In this document: piece after piece, positions 1 to 7,036 of the stretch | Layout of the letters: each line of letters starts with the position of its first letter | Position numbering within the stretch: position 1 is the first letter of the stretch | DNA from: Tannerella sp. | GTDB taxonomy: Bacteria; Bacteroidota; Bacteroidia; Bacteroidales; Tannerellaceae | Assembly: GCA_031282485.1 (NCBI GenBank) | Contig: JAITDQ010000312.1 | Span: 1-12,380, forward strand | Direction of reading: 5' to 3' | Length of the DNA: 12,380 nt | The notes under the pieces: model-generated | Told to the model about the DNA's origin: nothing | Seen by the model: the letters and a program-made list of their open reading frames with translations, nothing else | Databases searched by the model: none | Program-made: the position numbers and the translations under genes

Positions 1-1679
1 GTGAAATACTGGTAGAAACTGTAGTTCGATTCGAAACCGAATGTGGCCGAAACGTTGTGTGTTTCATCTAAGAACGAGCGCTTGTAGTCGCCGAAGAACT
101 GGAGCGTATACTCCTTGTAGTCATAATTGGTGTAGGTCAGGCTGACAGGGTAGCTGGGGCCGGGATTCCCTTCCAGGTCATACTGGGGGGCTGTTTTCTG
201 CCACAACTTGCTGTTGGAGACTCCGATCCGGTAATTTCCTCCGGCTCTCACTTTCAATCCTTCCACGCCATACACGTTCCAGTCGGCATTGAACAGGCCG
301 TCAATCATCTTGTACGTCGTTTTGTTGTAACCGGACTCCATCGAAATTTCGGCCACCGGATGGTCGTATATTGCGTAGATTTGTCCCATCGGATTATACG
401 CCAGTTGGTACGGTTTCTGATTCTGAATATGTCCCCAGGTTGCAGAGTAACCGCTAGTGTTGTATTGCGTCAGGGGCGAGCGCATATCATAGATGTATCC
501 GTTCAGTCCGAAATTCAGCGTCAGTCCGATGTCCTTGAATTCGGACGTCTCGTTCATCGTGAGGTTGTGGCGCTTGAGCCAGTTTGAATTTTCTTTGTAA
601 ATCGACTGCTGGTCGTATGTCTGGAAAGACACGTAGTACTTGTTGAAATCCGACCCTCCCCTCACAGCCAGGGCATGTTTCTTTTCCGGGGCAAAAGCCC
701 GCAATGTGACTTTCTGCCAGTCGGTATTGGGATAATTGTACGGATCGGACCCGGTTCGGTACTTCTCTAATTCCTCCGCTGTCCATATCGGGTCAACGCC
801 GTATAGTTCGCGGACGAAATTCTCGTACGTGGCCTTTTCATACGAATCGAGTTTTCTTTCCAGATAAGTCGGTTCGCTCCAGTTGTGGTTAAAGCTGTAG
901 TCCACGCGCAGGCCTTTGAGGCCTCCCTTGGTCTTGACCACAATTACGCCGTCGCCTGCCCGTGCGCCATACACGGCGGTCGACGAAGCATCCTTGAGCA
1001 GAGACATGGATTCGATGTCGTCCGGATTGAGGTTCTCAAAGTCCTGCCAGGGCATGACAAAACCGTCGATCACCACAATCGGCGTACCCCCGCCGCGAAT
1101 GGAAATGGTCGATTTCTTGTTGATACCGCCGCCCGAACGGGTGACAATCAGTCCGGAAGCGCGGCCGGCCAGTGCATCGGTGATGTTGGCGACCGGCACA
1201 TTCTTTATTTTACTCGCGTCGACCGTCGAAATGGACGTCGTCAGGTTTCGTCGCGAAGTAGTGCCGTAACCCGTCACCACGACTTCGTCCAGCAGCTGGG
1301 TGTCTTCAATAAGTGTGATTTGAAACTCCGTCTGACTGCCCACAGTCACATTTTGGGTAACAAACCCGACATAGGAAATCTGTAATACCGCATTCCGTCC
1401 CACAGTCAGGGTAAATTTCCCGTCTGCATCAGTGCCGGTACCGTTCAGCGTACCTTGCTCCTTGATGTTCACTCCGGGGAGCGGTTCGCCCGTCTGGTCG
1501 ACTACCGTGCCCGAGATTTGGGTTTTACTCTGTTGCAGCTCAAGTGTTTCCGAAGAATTGCCGCCGCGAGCGCTTGCCGTCCATATCCCCATCATCAGGA
1601 GGAATGCGGACAGCGTCATAATATTTACAAGTTTTTTTAGTTTGGCATTCTTTATGCCGTTAATTAATGTGTTTGTCAT
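1..1679 (-). CDS. SusC/RagA-family TonB-dependent outer-membrane receptor (N-terminal part; continues past left edge)
   Basis: Outer-membrane transporter of the SusC/RagA type, which imports glycans or other large nutrients in a TonB-dependent way, usually with a SusD-like lipoprotein. The 559 visible codons have no stop. Residues 1-38 form a signal peptide (basic n-region, hydrophobic stretch at about 22-37 ending in TASA). Residues 54-124 are a carboxypeptidase-D regulatory-like domain (SGTVVDQTGEPLPGVNI). A TonB box follows (DEVVVTGYG, 131-139), then the plug (about 145-252) with the SusC signature NPDDIESMSLLKDASSTAVY at 218-237. The barrel begins near 255. The ATG at 1679-1677 is chosen because it puts the signal peptide at the N-terminus. 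No STN domain is present, so it is probably not a FecA-type signalling receptor. A SusD partner, if any, would lie off the left edge. The family is certain; the substrate cannot be told from this part. Confidence 0.95.
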   Translation of the reverse strand, partial: MTNTLINGIKNAKLKKLVNIMTLSAFLLMMGIWTASARGGNSSETLELQQSKTQISGTVVDQTGEPLPGVNIKEQGTLNGTGTDADGKFTLTVGRNAVLQISYVGFVTQNVTVGSQTEFQITLIEDTQLLDEVVVTGYGTTSRRNLTTSISTVDASKIKNVPVANITDALAGRASGLIVTRSGGGINKKSTISIRGGGTPIVVIDGFVMPWQDFENLNPDDIESMSLLKDASSTAVYGARAGDGVIVVKTKGGLKGLRVDYSFNHNWSEPTYLERKLDSYEKATYENFVRELYGVDPIWTAEELEKYRTGSDPYNYPNTDWQKVTLRAFAPEKKHALAVRGGSDFNKYYVSFQTYDQQSIYKENSNWLKRHNLTMNETSEFKDIGLTLNFGLNGYIYDMRSPLTQYNTSGYSATWGHIQNQKPYQLAYNPMGQIYAIYDHPVAEISMESGYNKTTYKMIDGLFNADWNVYGVEGLKVRAGGNYRIGVSNSKLWQKTAPQYDLEGNPGPSYPVSLTYTNYDYKEYTLQFFGDYKRSFLDETHNVSATFGFESNYSFYQYF

Positions 1680-1926
1680 ATTGTTATATGATTTTAATTT
1701 GTTTTATCAGGTATATTTCTCTCTTTAAAGTTGACGCGACCGGGATACGATACCAGCGCTTCCGGCCGTTTTGCTGTCATTCGTTCATTCTGTTTTGTTT
1801 CATAGGCATTCCGTTTTTTAAAGATTATTGACTGTGGCTGTCCGAACAGTTGAAATTCAGAGATTCGAACGGCCTGTTTATACTCACAACTTTGGTTTCA
1901 ATTCAATTTTTTTCATTGCTTTTAAT
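1680..1926. other. Intergenic gap between HU-like gene and SusC-like gene
   Basis: A 247-bp AT-rich spacer between two minus-strand genes. I found no TAnnTTTG element on the minus strand and no clear hairpin followed by a T-run. Reading the HU-like frame on past its stop meets two more stops within about 55 codons (one about 10 codons on, one near 1815), so no intact missing domain is hidden here. The spacer probably holds the leader of the SusC-like gene, or is transcribed through from the HU-like gene. Confidence 0.4.
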
Positions 1927-2403
1927 TTAATATTTTCCCGGAGTGAGCCGCGAGTTGGTTTCGCCCGAAGAGACGTCGGTCAGTGTGTTAACATTCGTAT
2001 CCGAAGAGGCCATTCCGCGTACTTCCGGCGATAATTTCTTCAGTGCGTTACGCACTTCGGCGGTTGGTGTCGCCAGCAGCGAGAGGCTGTGTTCGCTGTT
2101 ATTCCACGTGGTCCGGTCGCCGATAAAAACGCCATTGACGCCTAAGCTGTAATGCGACAGGCCAAATTCTACCTGTTTGGTGTTACACACCCCTTCCAAC
2201 GCGAGTTCTTTCAAAATTTCGTATGACGCCTTCATGGTAACGGCGTTGATATCACTGCGCCGCGTAACGGCGATGGCTATCAGGTCGTCAACATTCATTG
2301 ACCCTGATGACACTACACGACCGAAACGGTCGTCCTTGCGTGCTGTAAACAGCAATTTGTAGAGTTTTACGATGATTTTAAATAATTTTGCCTTGTTACA
2401 CAT
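1927..2403 (-). CDS. HU-like DNA-binding protein lacking its usual C-terminal domain
   Basis: A 158-residue protein that resembles, from memory of the family, the Bacteroidota HU-like domain usually followed by an Ig-like DUF4469 domain. Matching features are the N-terminal TARKDDRFGRVVSSGS (20-35), a helical middle (MNVDDLIAIAVTRR and KASYEILKELALEG), the PTAEVRNALKKLSPEV stretch at 113-128 and the linker TNVNTLTDVSSGETNSRLTPG at about 136-156. In full-length relatives the LTPG motif opens the C-terminal domain; here translation stops two residues later. Such proteins are thought to bind DNA, but their cellular role is little known. The ATG at 2403 gives a family-like N-terminus. The protein is either a natural single-domain form or a truncated gene. 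It lies 247 bp upstream of the SusC-like gene on the same strand. Confidence 0.75.
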   Translation of the reverse strand: MCNKAKLFKIIVKLYKLLFTARKDDRFGRVVSSGSMNVDDLIAIAVTRRSDINAVTMKASYEILKELALEGVCNTKQVEFGLSHYSLGVNGVFIGDRTTWNNSEHSLSLLATPTAEVRNALKKLSPEVRGMASSDTNVNTLTDVSSGETNSRLTPGKY

Positions 2404-2564
2404 GGTACAATTTCTTTAATTAATAAATAAAATATTGGATAAATCACTCTAATAAAAACGTAACGGGCGCGAGAAGAGGGAAGGTTTGCTTCCGAACTTC
2501 GTGCGTCCGTATGAAAAGTATGATAAGCCGTATGGCTTGCCATTTTGTGAAAAAATGTATATTG

Positions 2565-2576
2565 ATGTGCGCACAT
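2565..2576. repeat. 12-bp perfect palindrome ATGTGCGCACAT
   Basis: Perfect dyad symmetry over 12 bases with no matching flanks, located 162 bp upstream of the HU-like start codon. All twelve bases alternate purine and pyrimidine. It could be an operator half-site pair for a dimeric regulator or a chance sequence; nothing in the window identifies a binding protein. Confidence 0.4.
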
Positions 2577-2647
2577 ATTTTGCCCGCGATCAAACACGCG
2601 AACGCAAAAAGTGCGTATAATATGTAGTATATATCTATTAGTAAGTC

Positions 2648-2689
<42 letters not shown>

Positions 2690-2824
2690 AATAAACTATT
2701 CAAAACAAACAAATTTAAAGGCATAAATAATGTTAATGCCTCCATGTTTTTTGTTTCCTGTATGAATAACGTACTGTGTCTCATCTTTTTTGTTTATTAA
2801 ACGCATTTATTTTATAATTGGCGC

Positions 2825-2832
2825 CAAAGATA
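2825..2832 (-). promoter_or_regulatory. Candidate Bacteroides-type -7 element (TATCTTTG) towards HU-like/SusC genes
   Basis: The minus strand reads TATCTTTG, matching TAnnTTTG. No TTG lies at the preferred 19-21 nt upstream; the nearest is 25 nt away. If used, it would give a leader of about 415 nt containing the (CA)19 repeat. A second match, TAAATTTG at 2717-2710, also lacks a -33 partner. Both are weak. Confidence 0.3.
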
Positions 2833-2960
2833 AACTGTTTTTTTCATTTACCATAAGCAAAAACAAAAAAATATTGCAGCATTATGAAAGTTTAACGTTT
2901 GCGTCGCTAACTGTGTTTCACCGCGCCCAAAAAAGATTTAGCCTTTATCATTGCCGAAAC

Positions 2961-2991
2961 TTGCAAAACCGAAATCTTTCATGTAAATTTG
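2961..2991 (+). promoter_or_regulatory. Bacteroides-type promoter of the thioredoxin gene
   Basis: TTG at 2961-2963, then a 20-nt spacer, then TAAATTTG at 2984-2991. This fits the Bacteroides sigma-ABfr consensus (TTTG, 19-21 nt, TAnnTTTG). Transcription should begin near 2998, about 25 nt before the ATG at 3024. The placement excludes the longer upstream reading frame as coding and fixes the thioredoxin start. Confidence 0.7.
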
Positions 2992-3023
2992 CACACTCGA
3001 TTATTCATTTTAATTATTTATCA

Positions 3024-3509
3024 ATGAAGATTTTAAAATATATACTGGTATTTGCGGCTATATGGCTGCCGGCGGAAAGCATATTTTCACATCCGGAAGA
3101 AAATCCGGAGGAAAACTTAACCGCCGCAACAGCGGCTCCGGACACGATTGTCGTGTTAAACAAAGCCGACTTCCTGGCGAAAGTGTACAATTACGAAAAG
3201 CATCCGCAGGAATGGGTTTACGAAGGGAAACTTCCCTGTATCATTGATTTTTATGCCGACTGGTGTGGCCCGTGCAGAAAGGTGGCGCCGGTCTTAAAAG
3301 CGCTCGCGGCCGAATATAAGGGAAAACTCATCATCTACAAGATTGACGTCGACAGAGAAAAGGAATTAGCCCGCCTTTTCGGTGTGAGCAGCATACCGAT
3401 GTACCTTTTTATTCCTGAAAAAGACAAGCCTCAAACATCCGTAGGAGCGATGCCGCGCGAATCGTTTGAAAAAGTCATCAAAGAATTTCTGCTTAAAGAT
3501 TCCGAATAA
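3024..3509 (+). CDS. Exported thioredoxin-fold protein (WCGPC)
   Basis: A 161-residue thioredoxin with an export signal; it should act on disulfides in the periplasm. Residues 1-22 (MKILKYILVFAAIW...SIFS) are a signal peptide with no lipobox cysteine. A linker rich in Glu and Ala follows, then a thioredoxin fold from about 45. The redox site is FYADWCGPC, with cysteines at 81 and 84, and the cis-proline is P125 (SSIPMYLF). The frame is open 78 codons further upstream, but that extension is AT-rich, buries the signal peptide and would start before the promoter at 2961-2991. The ATG at 3024 is therefore preferred. It converges on the ThiC-like gene with a 27-bp gap. The partner reductase and targets are not visible; assignment to a specific Trx of Bacteroides is not possible from this sequence. 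Confidence 0.93.
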   Translation: MKILKYILVFAAIWLPAESIFSHPEENPEENLTAATAAPDTIVVLNKADFLAKVYNYEKHPQEWVYEGKLPCIIDFYADWCGPCRKVAPVLKALAAEYKGKLIIYKIDVDREKELARLFGVSSIPMYLFIPEKDKPQTSVGAMPRESFEKVIKEFLLKDSE

Positions 3510-3510
3510 A

Positions 3511-3520
3511 CAAACGTTTG
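3511..3520. terminator. Possible short convergent terminator palindrome
   Basis: CAAACGTTTG is a perfect 10-bp palindrome lying 1 bp after the thioredoxin stop and inside the 27-bp gap between two converging genes. The position suits a shared terminator. The stem is short and AT-rich, and no good T-run follows on either strand, so the call is weak. Confidence 0.2.
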
Positions 3521-3536
3521 CGGGAAACTTAAAGCT

Positions 3537-5018
3537 TCACTGGCGGCAGGTATTGCCGAGCGACAGTTTTATCCAGTCTTTCCTGCGGTTTTCCTGCTTT
3601 GCTTTGCTGAACGCATTGTCGCGCACCTGAGCGCCGGGATGTCCTTTGGCCAGATCGGCGGAATGAGCGGCAATCTTATAACTCAGCAAATCGGTCTGCA
3701 TACATTCCACATTCGTTATGCCGGCCTGACTTTTAAGTCCGCCGATAAGTGAAGCGCCGTACCACGCCATTTGCGCGCCTCCTATAGCCGCCGCAATGTG
3801 TTCATGTCCGACCGCCAGGTCGGAAGCAACCATACCCGGCGAAAAAAACGGAACCCCTTTGCATATATAGCGATACTCCTTCATATAAACTTCGATCTTG
3901 TTCATCGGGATATGTCCCGGCCCTTCGACCATAACTTGGACATGATGTTTCCATGCGGTTTCAACAAGTTCCCGCATTTCGGCAAGTTCGGCAAGCTGCG
4001 CCTCGTCGTTCGCATCGTAGATTGAACCGGGTCGCAGTCCGCTGCCCAGCGATATGACGGCGTCATACGTGCATGCCATCTCACAAATCTCCGGGAAATG
4101 AGTATTCAGGAAATTCTCTTCCCCGTGTACCGTCATCCATTCGGCGAGGGTCTTCCCCGCATGGGAAACGATACCCGTCAGCCTGTGCGAAGTCAGCTCA
4201 AGATGCCTGCGTTTCATCGCCGCATGTACGGAAATAAAATCAACACCCTGCTCCAGCTGTTCCGTTAACGCGCTGCGATAATGCTCCCACGACAGGTCGG
4301 CAACCAAGCCCCCCGCCTTTGCCAGCGCATGATATAACGGAGGCGCACCGACAGGAACCGGAGAATTGCGCACCAGATATTCACGCGTCGCGGCAGAAGA
4401 TTCCGTACGTGATATGTCCATCAGCGTATCTACTCCGAGACAGCAGTTAAGGCGTATCTTATCGACGTCATTCTTCGTAAAGAACTTCCCCATACATATA
4501 TTACTGTTTATCTTCACACGAAAACGGCTGCCGATGATCATCGGTTCAAGCTCCAAGTGGTTGACGTTTGCCGGGATAACGGCGCGTCCGGCAGCAATCT
4601 CCCTGCGAACGAAATCCGGCGTAATGTACGACTTCAGTCCAAGCGCCTCTACCTGCTGATTCTCACGTATCGCAACGTATTCCATTTCCGGGGTTATCAT
4701 GCGTTTTTTCGCATAATACATTTGCGTAATACATTTCCCCGCCTTCGCACAAAAGGATGTTTTTTTAGTCACATCACTTTTAAGCACAATATCCTTACGG
4801 CGAGCGTACCACGACGTACGTATACGCGGCAACGCTTCCGGAAAATCAGCTTTAAACGCACTGTCTCCGTAAGGACCTGAAGTGTCATATACAACGACGG
4901 GATTATTTTTCTTTACAACCTTACCGTTATCTGTTTCGACAACCGTATCGGAAAGGTTTATCTGACACATTCCGACCCGCACGTTATTGATTTTTCCTTC
5001 AACATATATCTTTTTCAT
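3537..5018 (-). CDS. thiC: ThiC-family protein (phosphomethylpyrimidine synthase-like) lacking the radical-SAM cluster motif
   Basis: ThiC converts aminoimidazole ribotide to HMP-phosphate in thiamin synthesis, using a [4Fe-4S] cluster and SAM. This 493-residue protein has the ThiC-associated N-terminal region (KIYVEGKI..VRVGM, VVVYDTSGPYGD 42-52) and barrel motifs MITPEMEYVAIREN (107-120), AVIPANVNH (146-154), VRNSPVPVG, SVHAAM, GLRPGSIYDANDEAQ (327-341), VEGPGHIPM (364-372, first metal His 369) and KIAAHSADLAKGHPGAQ (448-464). Three things are missing or changed relative to the family as I know it. The C-terminal tail with CX2CX4C is absent, as the protein ends at GNTCRQ. The TPKEH segment with the second metal His is replaced by GGLKSQAGITNVECMQ near 426-441. 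The usual LGDGLRPG is LGSGLRPG (S326). Eleven scattered cysteines are present. The start is ATG 5018; a TTG frame 15 codons upstream overlaps a -7 box. ThiC activity is doubtful. Confidence 0.85.
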   Translation of the reverse strand: MKKIYVEGKINNVRVGMCQINLSDTVVETDNGKVVKKNNPVVVYDTSGPYGDSAFKADFPEALPRIRTSWYARRKDIVLKSDVTKKTSFCAKAGKCITQMYYAKKRMITPEMEYVAIRENQQVEALGLKSYITPDFVRREIAAGRAVIPANVNHLELEPMIIGSRFRVKINSNICMGKFFTKNDVDKIRLNCCLGVDTLMDISRTESSAATREYLVRNSPVPVGAPPLYHALAKAGGLVADLSWEHYRSALTEQLEQGVDFISVHAAMKRRHLELTSHRLTGIVSHAGKTLAEWMTVHGEENFLNTHFPEICEMACTYDAVISLGSGLRPGSIYDANDEAQLAELAEMRELVETAWKHHVQVMVEGPGHIPMNKIEVYMKEYRYICKGVPFFSPGMVASDLAVGHEHIAAAIGGAQMAWYGASLIGGLKSQAGITNVECMQTDLLSYKIAAHSADLAKGHPGAQVRDNAFSKAKQENRRKDWIKLSLGNTCRQ

Positions 5019-5111
5019 CACCCGGATTTTTATTTTTACCCGTGCAAAAATAGTAAAAGTCAATATAAATACCTACTTTTGTGCCGTAAAATATTGATGA
5101 AAAAATAAAAC
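5019..5111. promoter_or_regulatory. Divergent promoter region between ThiC-like gene and envelope operon
   Basis: A 93-bp gap with two TAnnTTTG elements facing away from each other. TATTTTTG on the minus strand (5052-5045) would start the ThiC-like transcript roughly 20 nt before its ATG. TACTTTTG on the plus strand (5074-5081) would start the operon roughly 23 nt before the DUF4290 ATG. Neither has a clear TTG at -33. The short leaders leave no space for a TPP riboswitch. Confidence 0.55.
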
Positions 5112-5723
5112 ATGAAGTATAATACGAACGCAAAACCCTTGGCTCTTCCTGAATATGGCCGTAACATTCAGAACATGGTAGACCACTGCCTGACGATAGA
5201 AAATCGCGAGGAACGCAACCGTTGCGCCAACGCGATCATCAGTATAATGGGAAATTTGTTCCCCCACCTGAGAGACGTCAGCGACTTCAAACATATCCTG
5301 TGGGATCATCTGGCAATAATGGCCGATTTCAAACTGGATGTGGATTATCCCTACGAAATTATAAAGAAGGAAAACCTGCATCAGCGTCCGCCCCGTATCC
5401 CTTACAGTGAGACGGAAATGATATACCGTCACTACGGGCAAACGCTCGAACGCCTCATTAACAAAGCCGCCATGATGGAAGATGGAAACGAAAAAGAAAC
5501 GTTGATATTCCTGATTGCCAATCAGATGAAAAAATCATTCCTGATATGGAATAAAGACTCTGTCGACAACCAGAAAATACTGAAAGACTTGGCCGAACTG
5601 TCCGAAATGCGAATCGTCCGGAATCCGGACACGTTCAGGCTTGCCGACACCTCCGACCTGATTGATACGGCTGCGCGGAATACGAATAAGAAAAACAAAA
5701 AAAATCATTCACGCAAGGGATAA
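5112..5723 (+). CDS. DUF4290 family protein, first gene of the murA operon
   Basis: A 203-residue soluble protein of unknown function that matches the Bacteroidota-specific DUF4290 family as I recall it: start MKYNTNAKPLALPEYGRNIQ, then ENREERNRCANAIISIMGNL (50-69), then HILWDHLAIM with a nearby RPPRIPYSE (about 94-102). It is mostly helical and has no signal peptide or membrane segment, so it should be cytoplasmic. The C-terminus is a basic tail (NTNKKNKKNHSRKG) of the kind that could touch nucleic acid or membrane. Its stop overlaps the murA start by one base (TAATG), which points to translational coupling and a role tied to MurA or wall synthesis. That role is inferred from position only. 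Confidence 0.85.
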   Translation: MKYNTNAKPLALPEYGRNIQNMVDHCLTIENREERNRCANAIISIMGNLFPHLRDVSDFKHILWDHLAIMADFKLDVDYPYEIIKKENLHQRPPRIPYSETEMIYRHYGQTLERLINKAAMMEDGNEKETLIFLIANQMKKSFLIWNKDSVDNQKILKDLAELSEMRIVRNPDTFRLADTSDLIDTAARNTNKKNKKNHSRKG

Positions 5724-7036
5724 TGAGTTCGTTCATCATAGAAGGCAATTGCAGATTAAACGGAAACATCCGCCCGCAGGGAGCGAAAAATGAGGCGTTG
5801 CAGATTATCTGCGCCACATTGCTGACCCCCGAAAAGGTGGAGATCCATAACATACCGGATATCCTCGACATCCGTAATCTGATTTGTTTACTTCAAAAAA
5901 TGGGCGTCAAAACCGAACGTTTGTCGGATGAAGCCTGTTCTTTTCAGGCGGATGAACTTGATATGAATTATATTTATTCGGAAGAATATGCATGCAAAGC
6001 CGCATCATTAAGAGGCTCGGTGCTCATGGTAGGCCCGTTACTCGGACGTTTCGGCAAAGCCGTACTTCCGCAAACCGGAGGCGATAAGATCGGACGCCGC
6101 CGGCTTGACACACACCTGACAGGATTACAGACACTGGGAGCGGCATTTAATCACGGCATACGGCATCATCTTTGCGAAATAACCGCCCCCAAAGGCTTGA
6201 AAGGCGAATACATGCTGCTCGACGAAGCCTCCGTCACCGGAACGGCCAATATCATCATGGCCGCCGTGCTTGCGGAAGGCGTTACAACCATCTATAACGC
6301 CGCCTGCGAGCCGTATATCCAGCAACTGTCGAAAATGCTCAACAGCATGGGCGCAAAAATACAGGGCATCGGTTCAAACCTGCTTACGATCGAGGGCGTA
6401 ACGGCTTTGCACGAAACAAAACACACGATACTCCCCGACATGATCGAAGTAGGCAGTTTTATCGGCATGGCCGCCATGACCGGCTCGGAGATAACAATCA
6501 CAAATACGGCATACGACAAACTTGGCATCATACCGGAATCGTTTCGCCGGCTCGGCATCAGACTCGAAAAAAAGGGAGACGACATTTTCATCCCGGCACA
6601 GGATAAATATCAGATAGAAACATTTATGGACGGCTCCATTATGACGATAGCCGACGCCCCGTGGCCGGGACTGACGCCCGACCTGCTGAGTGTGATGCTG
6701 GTCGTCGCCACACAGGCCGAAGGAAGCGTGTTGATACACCAGAAAATGTTCGAAAGCCGGTTGTTTTTCGTGGACAAACTGATTGACATGGGTGCACAAA
6801 TCATTCTGTGCGACCCGCATCGGGCAACCGTCATCGGACTGGGCAACCGTCAGAAACTAAGATGTGCAAAAATGGTATCGCCCGATATCCGCGCGGGAAT
6901 AGCCCTGCTTATCGCCGCGATGAGCGCTAACGGAACAAGCCGGATCGATAATATTGAACAGATTGACCGGGGATACCAGCGTATCGACGAACGCCTGAAC
7001 AAACTCGGAGCGCACATTTCAAGAAAAAATGCATGA
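5723..7036 (+). CDS. murA: UDP-N-acetylglucosamine 1-carboxyvinyltransferase MurA, Asp-type active site
   Basis: Cytoplasmic enzyme of the first committed peptidoglycan step, transferring enolpyruvate from PEP to UDP-GlcNAc. The length of 437 residues is slightly above E. coli MurA (419). Family residues seen: GAKNEAL with K22 and N23; R97 in LRGSVLMVG; the loop QTGGDKIGRRRLDTH at 117-131; D320 in WPGLTPDLLSV as the likely general base; R390 in DIRAGIAL. The loop residue equivalent to E. coli Cys115 is D121. An Asp here keeps activity but prevents covalent attack by fosfomycin in other bacteria. The gene overlaps DUF4290 by 1 nt and rimM by 4 nt (ATGA), so the three are probably translated in a coupled way. 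Confidence 0.96.
   Translation: MSSFIIEGNCRLNGNIRPQGAKNEALQIICATLLTPEKVEIHNIPDILDIRNLICLLQKMGVKTERLSDEACSFQADELDMNYIYSEEYACKAASLRGSVLMVGPLLGRFGKAVLPQTGGDKIGRRRLDTHLTGLQTLGAAFNHGIRHHLCEITAPKGLKGEYMLLDEASVTGTANIIMAAVLAEGVTTIYNAACEPYIQQLSKMLNSMGAKIQGIGSNLLTIEGVTALHETKHTILPDMIEVGSFIGMAAMTGSEITITNTAYDKLGIIPESFRRLGIRLEKKGDDIFIPAQDKYQIETFMDGSIMTIADAPWPGLTPDLLSVMLVVATQAEGSVLIHQKMFESRLFFVDKLIDMGAQIILCDPHRATVIGLGNRQKLRCAKMVSPDIRAGIALLIAAMSANGTSRIDNIEQIDRGYQRIDERLNKLGAHISRKNA

Noticed and set aside
885..1385. Plus-strand open frames inside the SusC-like region, including one of 166 codons
   Set aside because: They lie antisense to a receptor frame with full family motifs and a signal peptide, and their translations show no domain or sensible composition.
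2367..2597. Minus-strand open frame of 76 codons upstream of the HU-like gene
   Set aside because: It overlaps the HU-like start in another frame, has no recognisable family features, and consists largely of intergenic sequence.
2720..2740. GGCAT/ATGCC hairpin with T-rich sequence after it as a plus-strand terminator
   Set aside because: The stem is short with a mismatch, and no plus-strand gene lies upstream for it to terminate.
2790..3023. 78-codon N-terminal extension of the thioredoxin frame
   Set aside because: It would bury the signal peptide in mid-protein, is AT-rich, and starts upstream of a well-formed promoter at 2961-2991.
3510..3740. Frameshift as the cause of the missing ThiC C-terminus and TPKEH segment
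   Set aside because: The frame through WYGASLIGG..LLSYKIAAH is continuous and rejoins conserved motifs. No CX2CX4C tail appears in any frame after the stop, and the space is taken by the thioredoxin gene.
5019..5063. TTG start 15 codons upstream for the ThiC-like gene
   Set aside because: It overlaps the candidate -7 element at 5045-5052, and the ATG at 5018 gives the usual KKIYVEG-type ThiC beginning.
6374..6820. Minus-strand open frame of 148 codons inside murA
   Set aside because: It is a shadow of the MurA coding frame, which has all its conserved residues; the antisense translation shows no family features.
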